A stretch of 64,000 bases of DNA from Sipunculus nudus (Eukaryota; Annelida; Sipuncula; Golfingiida; Sipunculidae): contig CM049306.1 in assembly GCA_026874595.1 (NCBI GenBank), positions 45,754,019-45,818,018 on the forward strand. Reading direction: 5' to 3'. Below the pieces are notes generated by a model, which was not told the DNA's origin, did no database searches, and worked only from the letters and a program-made list of their open reading frames with translations. Below are positions 12,501 to 24,500 of this stretch, in pieces (within the stretch, counting starts at the first letter, position 1; the number at the start of each line of letters is the position of its first letter). The translations under genes and the position numbers were made by a program.

Positions 12501-15500
12501 GATGGAGCTGTTGGTTGTAAACCAAATTGTTACTCCTATGCTGATTTCTTTTACTTATTTGATTGCAAAGGAATGATTCAGAGTTTTGTTATTCTGTGCT
12601 ATGATGTATAGTATATACACAATATATACATACAGTATATATCCATACAGATAGATGTAAAGATTGACCAGTTTTAATACACCAAGGCCAGTCAAATTCC
12701 TGTTCACATGACCACTGGTGAACAGGGCCAATGCTTTGGGACAGTAAACTGTCAGTTTACTAACAAGACAGAGACTTCAGTCTCTGTGGCAAAGTAGACT
12801 CAACAGACAGTTCTAAGTGTAATGCCTGGTTACCAGCTGACAAAGCAAAAATAAGTAGAAACTAGAATACGGGTAGTCGACAAGCGACTACTTGTATCCG
12901 CCTAAATCAGAGTGGAACGGGTGAAGTGTTGCATATTAGCATGGATATTTTATCCCATGGCAGACAAACAGATGGGAGCTGTGCAAACATGGCTGCAGGT
13001 GGCGCCACCAGTTTTGCGTATGATAAAGAGCTATGTGAGATTTATACACATGCAAAATTTTGGCCCAATCGGTCAAATGGTTCCCTAGATATGAGCTTGG
13101 ATGTCTGCAGCGTAAACTTGATTGTAGGTGGCGCCACCTGTCATAAAATCAGAAAAGCTATCCAGGATGTATAAGCATGCCGAATTTCAGGTGAATTAGT
13201 CAAACCACTGCAGAAATATGAGTGATTTTAACCCAAGGCAGACGAACAGATGGACACTGTGCAAACATGGTTGCAGGTGGTGCCACCATTTTCGGTGTAT
13301 GTTATAAAGCTCTCCAAGGGCTACATTTGTGCAAAAAAATTTTCCTGATCGGTCAAACGGTTCCTGAGATATGAGCTTGGATGTCTGCAGCGTAAACGTG
13401 AATGTAGGTGGCGCCACCTGTCATAAAATCAGAAAAGCTATCCAGGATGTATACGCATGCTAAATTTCAGGTGAATTAGTCAAGTCACTGCAGAGATATG
13501 AGTGATTTTAACCCAAGGCAGACAAACAGATGGACACTGTGCAAACATGGTTGCAGGTAGCGCCACCATTTTTGGTGTATGTTATAAAGCTCTCCAAGGG
13601 CTACATTTGTGCAAAAGAATTTTCCTGATCGGTCAAACGGTTCCCATGATATGACTTTTGATGTCTGCAGCGTAAACGTGAATGTAGGTGGCGCCACCTG
13701 TCATAAAATCAGAAAAGCTATCCAGGATGTATACGCATGCCCAATTTCAGGTGAATTAGTCAAGTCACTGCAGAGATGTGAGTGATTTTAACCCAAGGCA
13801 GACGAACAGATGGACACTGTGCAAACATGGTTGCAGGTGGCGCCACCATTTTTGGTGTATGTTATAAAGCTCTCCAAGGGCTACATTTGTGCAAAAGAAT
13901 TTTCCTGATCGGTCAAACGGTTCCCTAGATATGAGCTTGGATGTCTGCAGCGTAAACTTGATTGTAGGTGGCGCCACCTGTCATAAAATCAGAAAAGCTA
14001 TCCAAGATGTATAAGCATGCAGAATTTCAGGTGAATTAGTCAAACCACTGCGGAGATATGAGTGATTTTAACCCAAGGCAGACGAACAGCTGGACACTGT
14101 GCAAACATGGTTGCAGGTGGCGCCACCATTTTTTGTGTATGTTATAAAGCTCTCCAAGGGCTACATTTGTGCAAAAGAATTTTCCTGATCGGTCAAACGG
14201 TTCCCGAGATATGAGCTTGGATGTCTGCAGCGTAAACGTGAATGTAGGTGGCGCCACCTGTCATAAAATCAGAAAAGCTATCCAGGATGTTTACGCATGC
14301 CCAATTTCAGGTGAATTAGTCAAGTCACTGCAGAGATATGAGTGATTTTAACCCAAGGCAGACGAACAGATGGACACTGTGCAAACATGGTTGCAGGTGG
14401 CGCCACCATTTTTGGTGTATGTTATAAAGCTCTCCGAGGGCTACATTTGTGCAAAAAAATTTTCCTGATCGGTCAAACGGTTCCGGAGATATGTGGGTTT
14501 ATGTGTGGAAACAGACGCACAAACGGACGCAGAGCGCAAAGGAAAGGTCAGAGGTCAAAACAAAATCGGGGCGCAGCAGTTCACATGTGACCCGAACATA
14601 ATCCCGGGTTTCGGAAAATTCCGCCCAGCGGTTACGGAGGAGTTCTCCGGACACCTACGCGGCGGCGGCGGCTGCGGCGGCGGCGGCGGCCAGCTGAAAA
14701 CATAGTATCCGCAAAACTCTGTTTTGGCGGATACAATTAATTTGGAAATAATTTGCAATGGTGAACCATGATAAAAATTTCTCTGGGCTTGTGTTCATAT
14801 ATATCATGCACTTAAAAAGCACATGCACAGGTTTTATCCAGATCCTCTCATAGTTATATATGTATTCTCTGGCTGCTTTCTAGTTTTAAGTAAATTTTTA
14901 TTTTCAGTCACCCATTATTGAGGTCTGCCTCACAGACTTCGATTGACTTCTTAACAGGAGAGATTGGAACAGGTCTGCCATTTGTTAAATACCCACAGCT
15001 CCAGTTCAAGCCAGCAAATTTCTTTGCCCTTGGTTCCCCGATCGCCATGTTTCTGACAGTCAGAGGGATCGAGATGCTCGGAGAAACATTCAGACTTCCA
15101 ACCTGTCAAGGATTTTTCAATATATTCCATCCAGTAGGTTTTAAAATACACACTTCATTGAAACATTTTATGTTTCTCTTAAGAGTATGTTATTGTAAAT
15201 GGTATGATATTAAAATTTATCATTTATAATTTAAGTTGTGAATTTTTGTGCTTGGATTTTCTTTTTCTATTACATATGAGTTACCATACATATAATTATA
15301 CACTTAATATCAGTCCTTATTCTGTTAACTGGTGTAATATAAATATTATATGACAAAACATGATTTAAGTTTATAATCATAATTGATGAAAAGAGAAAAT
15401 AAAGGAGATGTAACAGACTATTTGTTATTTAGTTGCTGGGTGTATTGTTTTAACAAGTAGATAAGATGGCTAGTTATGGTATATGTATATTATGTGAATG

Positions 15501-18500
15501 AAATATATCTTATCATGTTTTTGGGCAGCTAAGTATGTAATTTGTTTTTATGTGAAGAAGAGGCTTTTATCTGAGAAACAACATTCTAATAGCAATACTC
15601 GTATGTGTGAATTCTGATTCAGTGCCAGTTGCTGGCATAACAATTTTCAACATTCATAATAAAAATGAAAAATAATACAAGAATATATTTTGTCATTTCA
15701 GTTTGATCCAGTGGTATGTATAACATTTCTGTCCATTGAAAATTATCCAATTAATTGTACTTACAGAGCCTTTATATGTCATATGTATAGAAAACTGATT
15801 CCATTAAAATTAGTAGTGGTAACAATGTTCAGTACACTTTTTTTGTTACAACAAATATCTCAGCTAGGGATCATCCAATTACTGTATGTTAACTTAAGTA
15901 CCGGTAATTCACTTCTCAAGATTTCTGTAACTAGTTTTATATTTTTGTTCAACGTTAATTGTGTTCTAGTGTGGTTACTATAGCACACACATTGTGAACA
16001 ATAAAATATCATATGAACTGTTTATAGCAAAGACACTAAATGGCGCTGTTTCATTTGACATTGTTCCTCTTATCTACTGGTTTGTGTAAATGTTGCAGGC
16101 TTATAGGTTAGAGCCATTGGTTACTCAGATGGTTCCCCCTAAACCAGTGCTTATGCCACATCACAAAGGTCGCAAAAGGTTACATTTAGGTTGGTACCAT
16201 TTTACTAGTGTCATTATTATTTCCATCTCAATGTATTGTAAACTCTCCTGTGTTATTTCTGAATATATTAACTTGGCTTTTTTTTATCTAACCTGGGTTG
16301 GTTGCTTTGTTGGTGCATTTTAACTTGGATTCATCTTGCTTGCAAGTAAATATTGGTTTGCGTATGTGCATTGGTAAAAGGAGGCAATAGCCCCTTCCCC
16401 TCCTGTAAAAATTGAGAAGGGGTTATAGAATATTTTTTGTTCCCCCAGTATTTGTCAGTTATATATTTTTATTGTTGAAAATAACTGAAATGTTTTTTTT
16501 TTCTTGAAACATTTTGTCCTCTAAGTAATAATTACCAAATGTGTCAGTTTACAAAATGGAGAAGGGGGAGATCTATGACTGGGCAATGTTTTTTTTTGGG
16601 GGGGGCATTGAGAGAGAATTCTTATATGATTGCTCAGCAGTTCCGTTACATATCAACTTTTGCATCACAGTTTGTGTCTCAGCATATAACCGTAAAGAAT
16701 GTGGTTGACATGGCATCCAATATATAATACATGTCATGTAACTAAGTTTTGATGTCGGCACCATGTTATATAACATTTTTGCCTTTACTTTTAGAAATCA
16801 AAGAGAGTTTATCACGATATGGTGCTGACTTGAAACAGAAGATCATTGCTTCATTAAAGAGTACATGGAGTACAATTAGTGAATTTGCTCGTGCTCATCG
16901 TAGTACACCAGAAGAGATGGTTCAACAGGAAGTAGATAGCGCCATCTCTCAGCTAGCAGAGAATGAAGAGGAGGATAAAATCGAAACAGAGTGTAAGATC
17001 ATGAAAATATTTTCTGCTGAACATACAGTATTAAAATATTTATTCTTGGTAACCATATTCATGATAGGGACTAGCAATTAATGTGAATAAGGTCTATTTT
17101 TTTGGCTATATATTGCCAGGATTATACCACTTTTTGCCAGATTTCAGCTTATGTCCAATTTTCCAGGCACTAGGATCTGCATATTATGCAACTGAAGACA
17201 GTGTAGTTCCTGTTTCCTTTCCCTTGAAAATAATGACTTAAAGTAGAATGTTATATGTAAGCTGTTCTTGTTAGAAACACTGGAAGAAAGAAAAAAAAAC
17301 AATCAGAATTGACATGAACAGGGAAGTGAGCTGCATTCTCATATGCTGCCTTTATATATAACATGGGAAGTTGGCAGACTGAACAACAGTTATCATACCT
17401 GATTGTAATGTAATTACGAAGGAGGATGAAGAGAGAGCTGCATAAACAAAAATTATATATAGATTAACTTCACATTTTAAGTTTTACATTTTCATGATCA
17501 ACCATCCAACCACATTTTGTTAAAATCCATTTGCCACTTATTCTTAGTAGATTTTATCAGGCAGGCAAGGATTAAAATATGATATTCCCCAGTTGAGATA
17601 AGTAAAAAAAATAACTAGAAATGGAAGGGCACTAATATTCCCAGTCCATATTGGCAGACATATGTCAATGCATGTATAATCTTTCCCAAAGCCAGTCAAA
17701 TTCCTGCATGTCCCTCTAACAAATATGTAGGGCCAAAGCTTTGGTACAGTAAATGTTAGCATGTAAGAGGCTGAGGTGACTTATTTCAGCTCACATTCTT
17801 ACAAACAAACTTAAGTTCAGATGTTATATATTTAGAGAGCAGTCACATGTATGAGAAACATGCTGCGGTATCAAGATTCGATTATTATGAGTACAGACAT
17901 TTCAGACTTCTTTTTATGCCCCCGCCACAAAGTGGCCGGGGCATATAGTTTTACCCATGTCCGTCATTCCAACATTCCGTCATTCCGAAATGAAACAGTT
18001 GTACGGACTTTTTTTCGCAATGCCTGCAGATATTGGCCTGATTTTTAGTGTGTAGGCAGATAATGACCAGTTACAGATGGAGTTCGCGTTTCGTCTGGGT
18101 TGACCTACTTTTGACCATTTTACGGCTCCTTAACTTAGAAAATTTCATGAAAAATAGAAATTTTCATGACAAATACACATGTACGGACTTTTTTTCGCAA
18201 TGCCTGCAGATATTGGCCTGATTTATGGTGTGTGGGTAGATAATGATAAGTTACAGTTCGAGTTCGCGTTTTGTCCGGGTTGACCTACTTTTGACCATTT
18301 TCCGGCTCCTTAACTTAGAAAATTTCATGAAAAATAGAAATTTTCATGACAAATACACATGTAAAGACTTTTTTTCGCAATGCCTGCAGATATTGGCCTG
18401 ATTTTTGGTGTGTGGGCAGATAATGACCAGTTACAGATTGAGTTCGCATTTTGTCCTGGTTGACCTACTTTTGACCATTTTACGGCTCCTTAACTTAGAA

Positions 18501-21500
18501 AATTTCATGAAAAATAGAAATTTTCATGACAAATACACATGTACAGACTTTTTTTCGCAATGCCCTCAGATATTGGCCTGATTTTTGGTGTGTGGGCAGA
18601 TAATGACCAGTTACAGATCGAGTTCGCGTTTCGTCCGGGTTGACCTACTTTTGACCATTTTACAGCTCCTTAACTTAGAAAATTTCATCAAAAATAGAAA
18701 TTTTCATGACAAATACACATGTACAGACTTTTTTTCGCAGTGCCTGCAGATATTGGCCTGATTTTTGGTGTGTGGGCAGATAATGACCAGTTACAAATCG
18801 AGTTCGCGTTTCTTCCATGTTGACCTTCTTTTGACCGTTTTACGGCTCCTTAACTTTGAATATTTCATCAAAAATAGAAATTTTCATGACAAATACACAT
18901 GTACGGACTTTTTTTCGCAATGCCTGCAGATATTGGCCTGATTTATGGTGTGTGGGCAGATAATGACCAGTTACAGATCGAGTTCGTGTTTTGTCCGGGT
19001 TGACCAACTTTTGACCGTTTTACGGCTGCTTAACATAGAAAATTTCATGAAAAGTATTAATTTTAATGACAAATGTACATGTACAGCCATTTAAAGCCCT
19101 CAGCTCATAGGCTCATGGGCTATTGTCGTCACCCAAGCTGTTCGTCTGTCCGTCCGTCCATCTGTCTGTCCGTTGTCCGTCAGTCCGTCTGTTCCGCGTC
19201 TGTGAACTTTTACCTTGTGAGCTGGATATCTCTAAAAAGATTCACCGTTGGAATTTTATTTCATCAGTGAAGATGTATATCGATAAAATCTCTGCCAAGT
19301 TCGAAGATGGGTGACCTTGACCCATTTTTCTACATTTTAGAGCTGATTATAGAAAAACACTCAGAAGCTTATATCTCAGGAACCATTGTGTGGATTTTCA
19401 CAAAACTTACTATGATCATTGGGTCTGATGGTCTGTACGTGCTGCACAATTTTGGTGGCGCCACCTGCAATTTCTGATTTTTTAATGAAATTTTATTGGA
19501 TTTTTTCAATTTTGGCCTTTTGTGCAGGATATCTCCAAAGGTATTCAACACAGGAACTTCATTTCTTCAGTGCTATTGCATTATATTTACAAAATCTTGG
19601 TAAGTTCAAAGATGGGTGATCTTGACCTACTTTTCTAGGTCACAGAGCTTAGTATAGAAAAATACTTAGGAGCTTATTTCTCAGGAAGCATTTGGTGGAT
19701 TGTTATGAAACATGGTACATACCTCTCCAATTTGATTTTATAACTGATTATCAGCTTTTGCTAATATTCTAGTTTCGCAATGCAATGCTTACAGATACTG
19801 GCCTAATGTTTGGTCTGTGCGCGCATAATGACCACTCACAAATCGAGTTCGCATTTTGTCCCAGTTAACCTATTTTTGACCATATGACAGATCCTGAACA
19901 TAGAAAATTTCATGAAAGACAGAAATTTCTACGAAAATGCACATGTATGGACTTTTTTTCACAATGCCTGCAGATTCTGGCCTGATTTTTGGTGTGTTGC
20001 TTGATAATGACCCATTACAGATCGAGTTTGCATTTTGCCCCTGTTGACCTACTTTTTACCATACAACACCTCCTGAACTTAAAAAATTTACAAAATTTAA
20101 CAAATGTTTCTCATTTGCCCCAGGCGGGGGCATTCGTGTCGTTCCGACACATCTAGTTTTCTAGTTATTCCTGTGATGTAATGTTCCTTTTCTGGTTATA
20201 GCTGTGATGTAATGTTCCTATTCTGGTTACAACCATGATGTAATGTTCCTTTTCTGGTAACAGCTGATATTCTTTTTCTGAATACAGCTGTGATGTAATC
20301 TTCCTTTTCTGTTTCAGCTGGGATGTAATGTTCCTTTTCTTGTAACAGCTGTAATATTTGTATCCGCCAAAACAGAGTTTTGCGGAAACTATGTTTTCAG
20401 CTGCACGCCGCCGCCGCGTAGGTGTCCGGAGAACTCCTCCGTAACTGCTGGGCGGAATTTTACAAAACCCGGGATTATGTTCGGGTCACATGTGAACTGC
20501 TGCGCCCCGATTTTGTTTTGACCTCTGACCTTTCCTCTGCACTCTGCGTCCGTTTGTGCGTCTGTTTCCACACATAAACCCACATATCTCGGGAACCGTT
20601 TGACCGATCAGGAAATTTTTTTTACACAAATGTAGCCCTTGGAGAGCTTTATAACATACACAAAAAATGGTGGCGCCACCTGCAACCATGTTTGCACAGT
20701 GTCCATCTGTTCGTCTGCCTTGGGTTAAAATCACTCATATCTCTGCAGTGACTAGACTAATTCACCTGAAATTCGGCATGCGTAAACATCCTGGATAGCT
20801 TTTCTGATTTTATGACAGGTGGCGCCACCTTCATTCACGTTTACGCTGCAGACATCCAAGCTCATATCTCGGGAACCATTTGACCGATCAGGAAAATTTT
20901 TTTGCACAAATGTAGCCCTTGGAGAGCTTTATAACATACACAAAAAATGGTGGCGCCACCTGCAACCATGTTTGCACAGTGTCTATCTGTTCGTCTGCCT
21001 TGGGTTAAAATCACTCATATCTCTGCAGTGACTTGACTAATTCACCTGAAATTCGGCATGCATACACATCCTGGATAGCTTTTCTGATTTTATGACAGGT
21101 GGCGCCACCTACATTCACGTTTACGCTGCAGACATCCAAGCTCATATCCTGGGAACCGTTTGACCGATCAGGAAAATTTTTTTGCACAAATGTAGCCCTT
21201 GGAGAGCTTTATAACATACACAAAAAATGGTGGCACCACCTGCAACCATGTTTGCACAGTGTCCATCTGTTCGTCTGCCTTGGGTTAAAATCACTCATAT
21301 CTCTGCAGTGACTTGACTAATTCACCTGAAATTCGGCATGCGTACACATCCTGGATAGCTTTTCTGATTTTATGACAGGTGGCGCCACCTACATTCACGT
21401 TTACGCTGCAGACATCCAAGCTCATATCTCGGGAACCGTTTGACCGATCAGGAAAATTTTTTTGCACAAATGTAGCCCTTGGAGAGCTTTATAACATACA

Positions 21501-24500
21501 CAAAAAATGGTGGTGCCACCTGCAACCATGTTTGCACAGTGTCCATCTGTTCGTCTGCCTTGGGTTAAAATCACTCATATCTCTGCAGTGACTAGACTAT
21601 TTCACCTGAAATTTGGCATGCCTAAACATCCTGGATAGCTTATCTGATTTTATGACAGGTGGCGCCACCTACATTCACGTTTACACTGCAGACATCCAAG
21701 CTCATATCTCGGGAACCAAAAGTTTGCATGTGTATAGATCTCACATAGCTCTTCATCATACGCAAAACTGGTGGCGCCACCTGCAGCCATTTTTGCACAG
21801 CTCCTGTCTGTTTGTCTGCCATTGGATAAAATCACTCATATCTTGGCAGTGGTTTGACATATCTGCCTTAAATTTTGCAGGTTTATACATCCCCGACAGC
21901 TCTCTTGAATTTATGACAGGTGGCGCCACCTGCATTCTAGTTTATGCAGCAGACATCCAAGCTCATATCTGGGGAACCGTTTGACCGATGGGGCCAAAGT
22001 TTTGCATGTGTATAGTTCCTACATAGCTCTTTATCATACGCAAAACTGGTCACCTGCAACCATTTTTGCTAAGCGTCCATCTGTTTGTCTGCCACGGGCT
22101 CAAATTACTCATATACATGTAGTGGTTTGACTTATCTGCCTTAAATTTTTCATATGTATACAACTTGGACGGCTTTCTGGATTTTGTGGTATGGGGGGCA
22201 ACTTACATACACAATTTGGCTGCAGACATCCATGCTAATATGCAACACTCAATTTTCCCTTGCCACTCAATCCATGCCTCACTTCACCCGTTCCACTCTG
22301 ATTTAGGCGGATACACGTAGTCGCTTGTCGACTACCCGTATTCTAGTTCTTTTCTGTTTACAGCTGAAATATAATGTTCTTCTGGTTACTGCTGTGATGT
22401 AATGTTCCTTGTCTGGTTACTGGTGGGGGTTTATGTTCTTTTTTATGGTGACAGCAGAGATTAAAGATTTTGTTTCTGGTTTCAGTTATCATGTGATATG
22501 GTATAATGTTTGTTGTCTGTTTAAAGCTGTCATCATGTGTCATGCAGTGTTCTTTGACTGGTTAGATTTGTCTTTTCTTGGTACAACTGTCACATAATGT
22601 TCCTTTTTTCCTTGTTATAACTTTCATATAATGTTCTTTTACTGGATACAACTGTAATTTAGTGTTCTTTTATTTACAGCTGTGATGTCTAGTATGGTAG
22701 AGGAAGAGGTGAATGTGGGTGCCTTGAACCAGGGCCGGCGCATCGACTATGTGTTACAGGAAGCACCATTTGAAAGCTTCAATGAATACTTGTTTGCACT
22801 GAGCAGTCATGCTTGTTACTGGTGGGTTCAGATAATAGATCACTTACTGTTTTATGTTTATCATTAAATCACGACATAATCACACCAGTGTTATAAAAAT
22901 ACCAGTGACTGAGTTGTCAGTATGTCAAATTACATAGCTGCTGCATTTCGTGCTGTGGCTTTAAGTCTCACAATCGTTGTTCTTTGTGCAAGCTGTACAG
23001 GAGGGTAGGACAGGGGCATACCCAGTCTGTGAAAGGGTTGGACACCGAAACTGCTGTGCATACCTTTTGGTCCACAATTTGATCCCCTCCAGAATATTAA
23101 TGGCCAAATTGGTTAAACCTCAATTAAGTTGCAGAGATACAATCTAACATCTGAACAACAGGTTTTGACTTGCAACAAATGAATATACAGAACCTGAAAT
23201 TTAGAAGGCCTAATAAAAACATATTCTTCTTATTTGGAGTAGGGTGTGGCCTTTTATTATACACTGGTCATATGACAGGAGTATTATGGTATACCAACTG
23301 TCAATGTGTCTGTTAACTTACCGGGGCTTTGATAGATTTTCACGAAACTAACCATAACTACTTATCAACAGATTATCTCACCCGAGTTCAATTATTGGCA
23401 ATATCCATGTATATTTAATAAGGTCACGGGTCACTAGGCTATTTTGTGGTGTCGCCACGATAACCTATGAAGGATTTTGATAAAACTCATAAGAAATGTT
23501 AATCAATAAAATATCTCGCCTTAGTTTGATTTCCAGCAAAATTGATTCGTATTTAGTGGGGTCAGAGGTCTCTGCACTTTCAAGGCACCTTGGTGACTTC
23601 CCAAAAATCCTAAGGATTTTCATGAAACTCTTTATACATATTTACCTGAGTTACCTTCTTATCAAAATTCATGCATATTTAATAAGGTCAGAGGTCACCA
23701 GATACACAACGGGCGTATTATACACATTTGCAGTGCTCTTGTTGTTTTGTCTTAGACTAGTTTCAACCCCATTCTTAAAATAACATGAGATGGATTTGAG
23801 AATAGTGCTTATTGTTTGAAGGCTAGTTCTGGCAGTAACATAGGACATGGGTGATTACATGACTAAGAATCTTAAATGCATAGCATTTCCTTTGTTTCAG
23901 CCACTTTGTAGAGGTTTTTTGTTAGCTCAGCTGACTGATAGTCATCTGAGTTATAGTGATCACGCTTTGTCCATCTGACTGTCTAGCTGTCTGTCTGTCA
24001 ATCCGTTAACCAGGCACAAATCCCAACAGCTGGACCTAGAATCTTGTCACTTGACATCCTGGAAGGTCCATGAAAAATCTCTGTGGAAACCTGAAATTAG
24101 GTCTCTGTTACCCATATCCTTTGACAAATATGGCTTGTAAATACTCCTTAGTCTAATTAAAAATTACATACAAAACCTCCATTTTCTGAACAACTTATGC
24201 ATTGATCACCATGATTCTTTGCATGCACATTCATCATGGAGTGTTTCATCAGTTCCTGCAGACAGGTGGCATCTGGATTTTTTCAAATTATTCCCAATTT
24301 TATATTAAATTTTTATTTTTGAGACTTTCAAAGGTGTGGTCATCTGTTAACAGGGCACAAATCGTAACCTTTGCACCGAGAAATTTCTAACTTGACATCC
24401 AAGGAGGTCAATGAAAAATCTCCATTGAAACCTGAAATTTGGTCTCTGTTACCCATATCCTTTTAACAATGCTTCAGCTTCATTGGGATACCATCTACTA

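Larger units (their letters stand above)
12862..14736 (-). mobile_element. Non-autonomous Helentron-like element, family 1 copy A
   Basis: Inverted relative to copies B and C. Its 3' end is at the left: CTAG (12862-12865), then the hairpin GTAGTCGACAAGCGACTAC, then the subterminal box TTGTATCCGCC. Its 5' end is at the right: a hairpin made of GTATCCGC and GGCGGATAC arms, ending at 14736. The subterminal boxes at the two ends are inverted copies. A 280-bp array fills 12960-14480. No coding capacity was found; the short frames in each unit recur only because the unit repeats. Confidence 0.8.
15134..16794 (+). other. SEC23IP-like introns h-j: one stem-loop, otherwise nothing seen
   Basis: The introns are 15134-15701, 15714-16098 and 16190-16794. 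The last contains ATAGCCCCTTC and GAAGGGGTTAT (about 16388-16430), arms of a stem-loop with one mismatch. Nothing else is recognised. Confidence 0.5.
17911..20156 (+). mobile_element. Non-autonomous Helentron-like element, family 2, full copy
   Basis: The 5' end TTTTTATGCCCCCGCC is matched by an inverted GGCGGGGGCAT near the 3' end, then the hairpin GTGTCGTTCCGACAC and CTAG (20153-20156) before T. The interior is a 180-bp tandem array interrupted by a second element (19093-19772). Insertion between T residues fits Helentron behaviour. It stops exactly where the 31-bp minisatellite begins. Confidence 0.8.

Noticed and set aside
13196-14257. Repeated ~70-residue open frames ([14 protein letters not shown]...) in the 280-bp arrays of copies A and B
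   Set aside because: Each 280-bp unit is open in one frame by chance and the frame is copied with the unit. Frames end at a stop in each unit, occur on the strand set by element orientation, and show no domain.
12998-14407. CRISPR-like array
   Set aside because: Units are 280-bp tandem copies in an animal intron, without short repeats separated by unique spacers.
15690-15983. 97-codon frame covering the microexon
   Set aside because: Only its first codons (FDPV) are conserved; the rest follows a good splice donor (GTATGT) and is ordinary intron.
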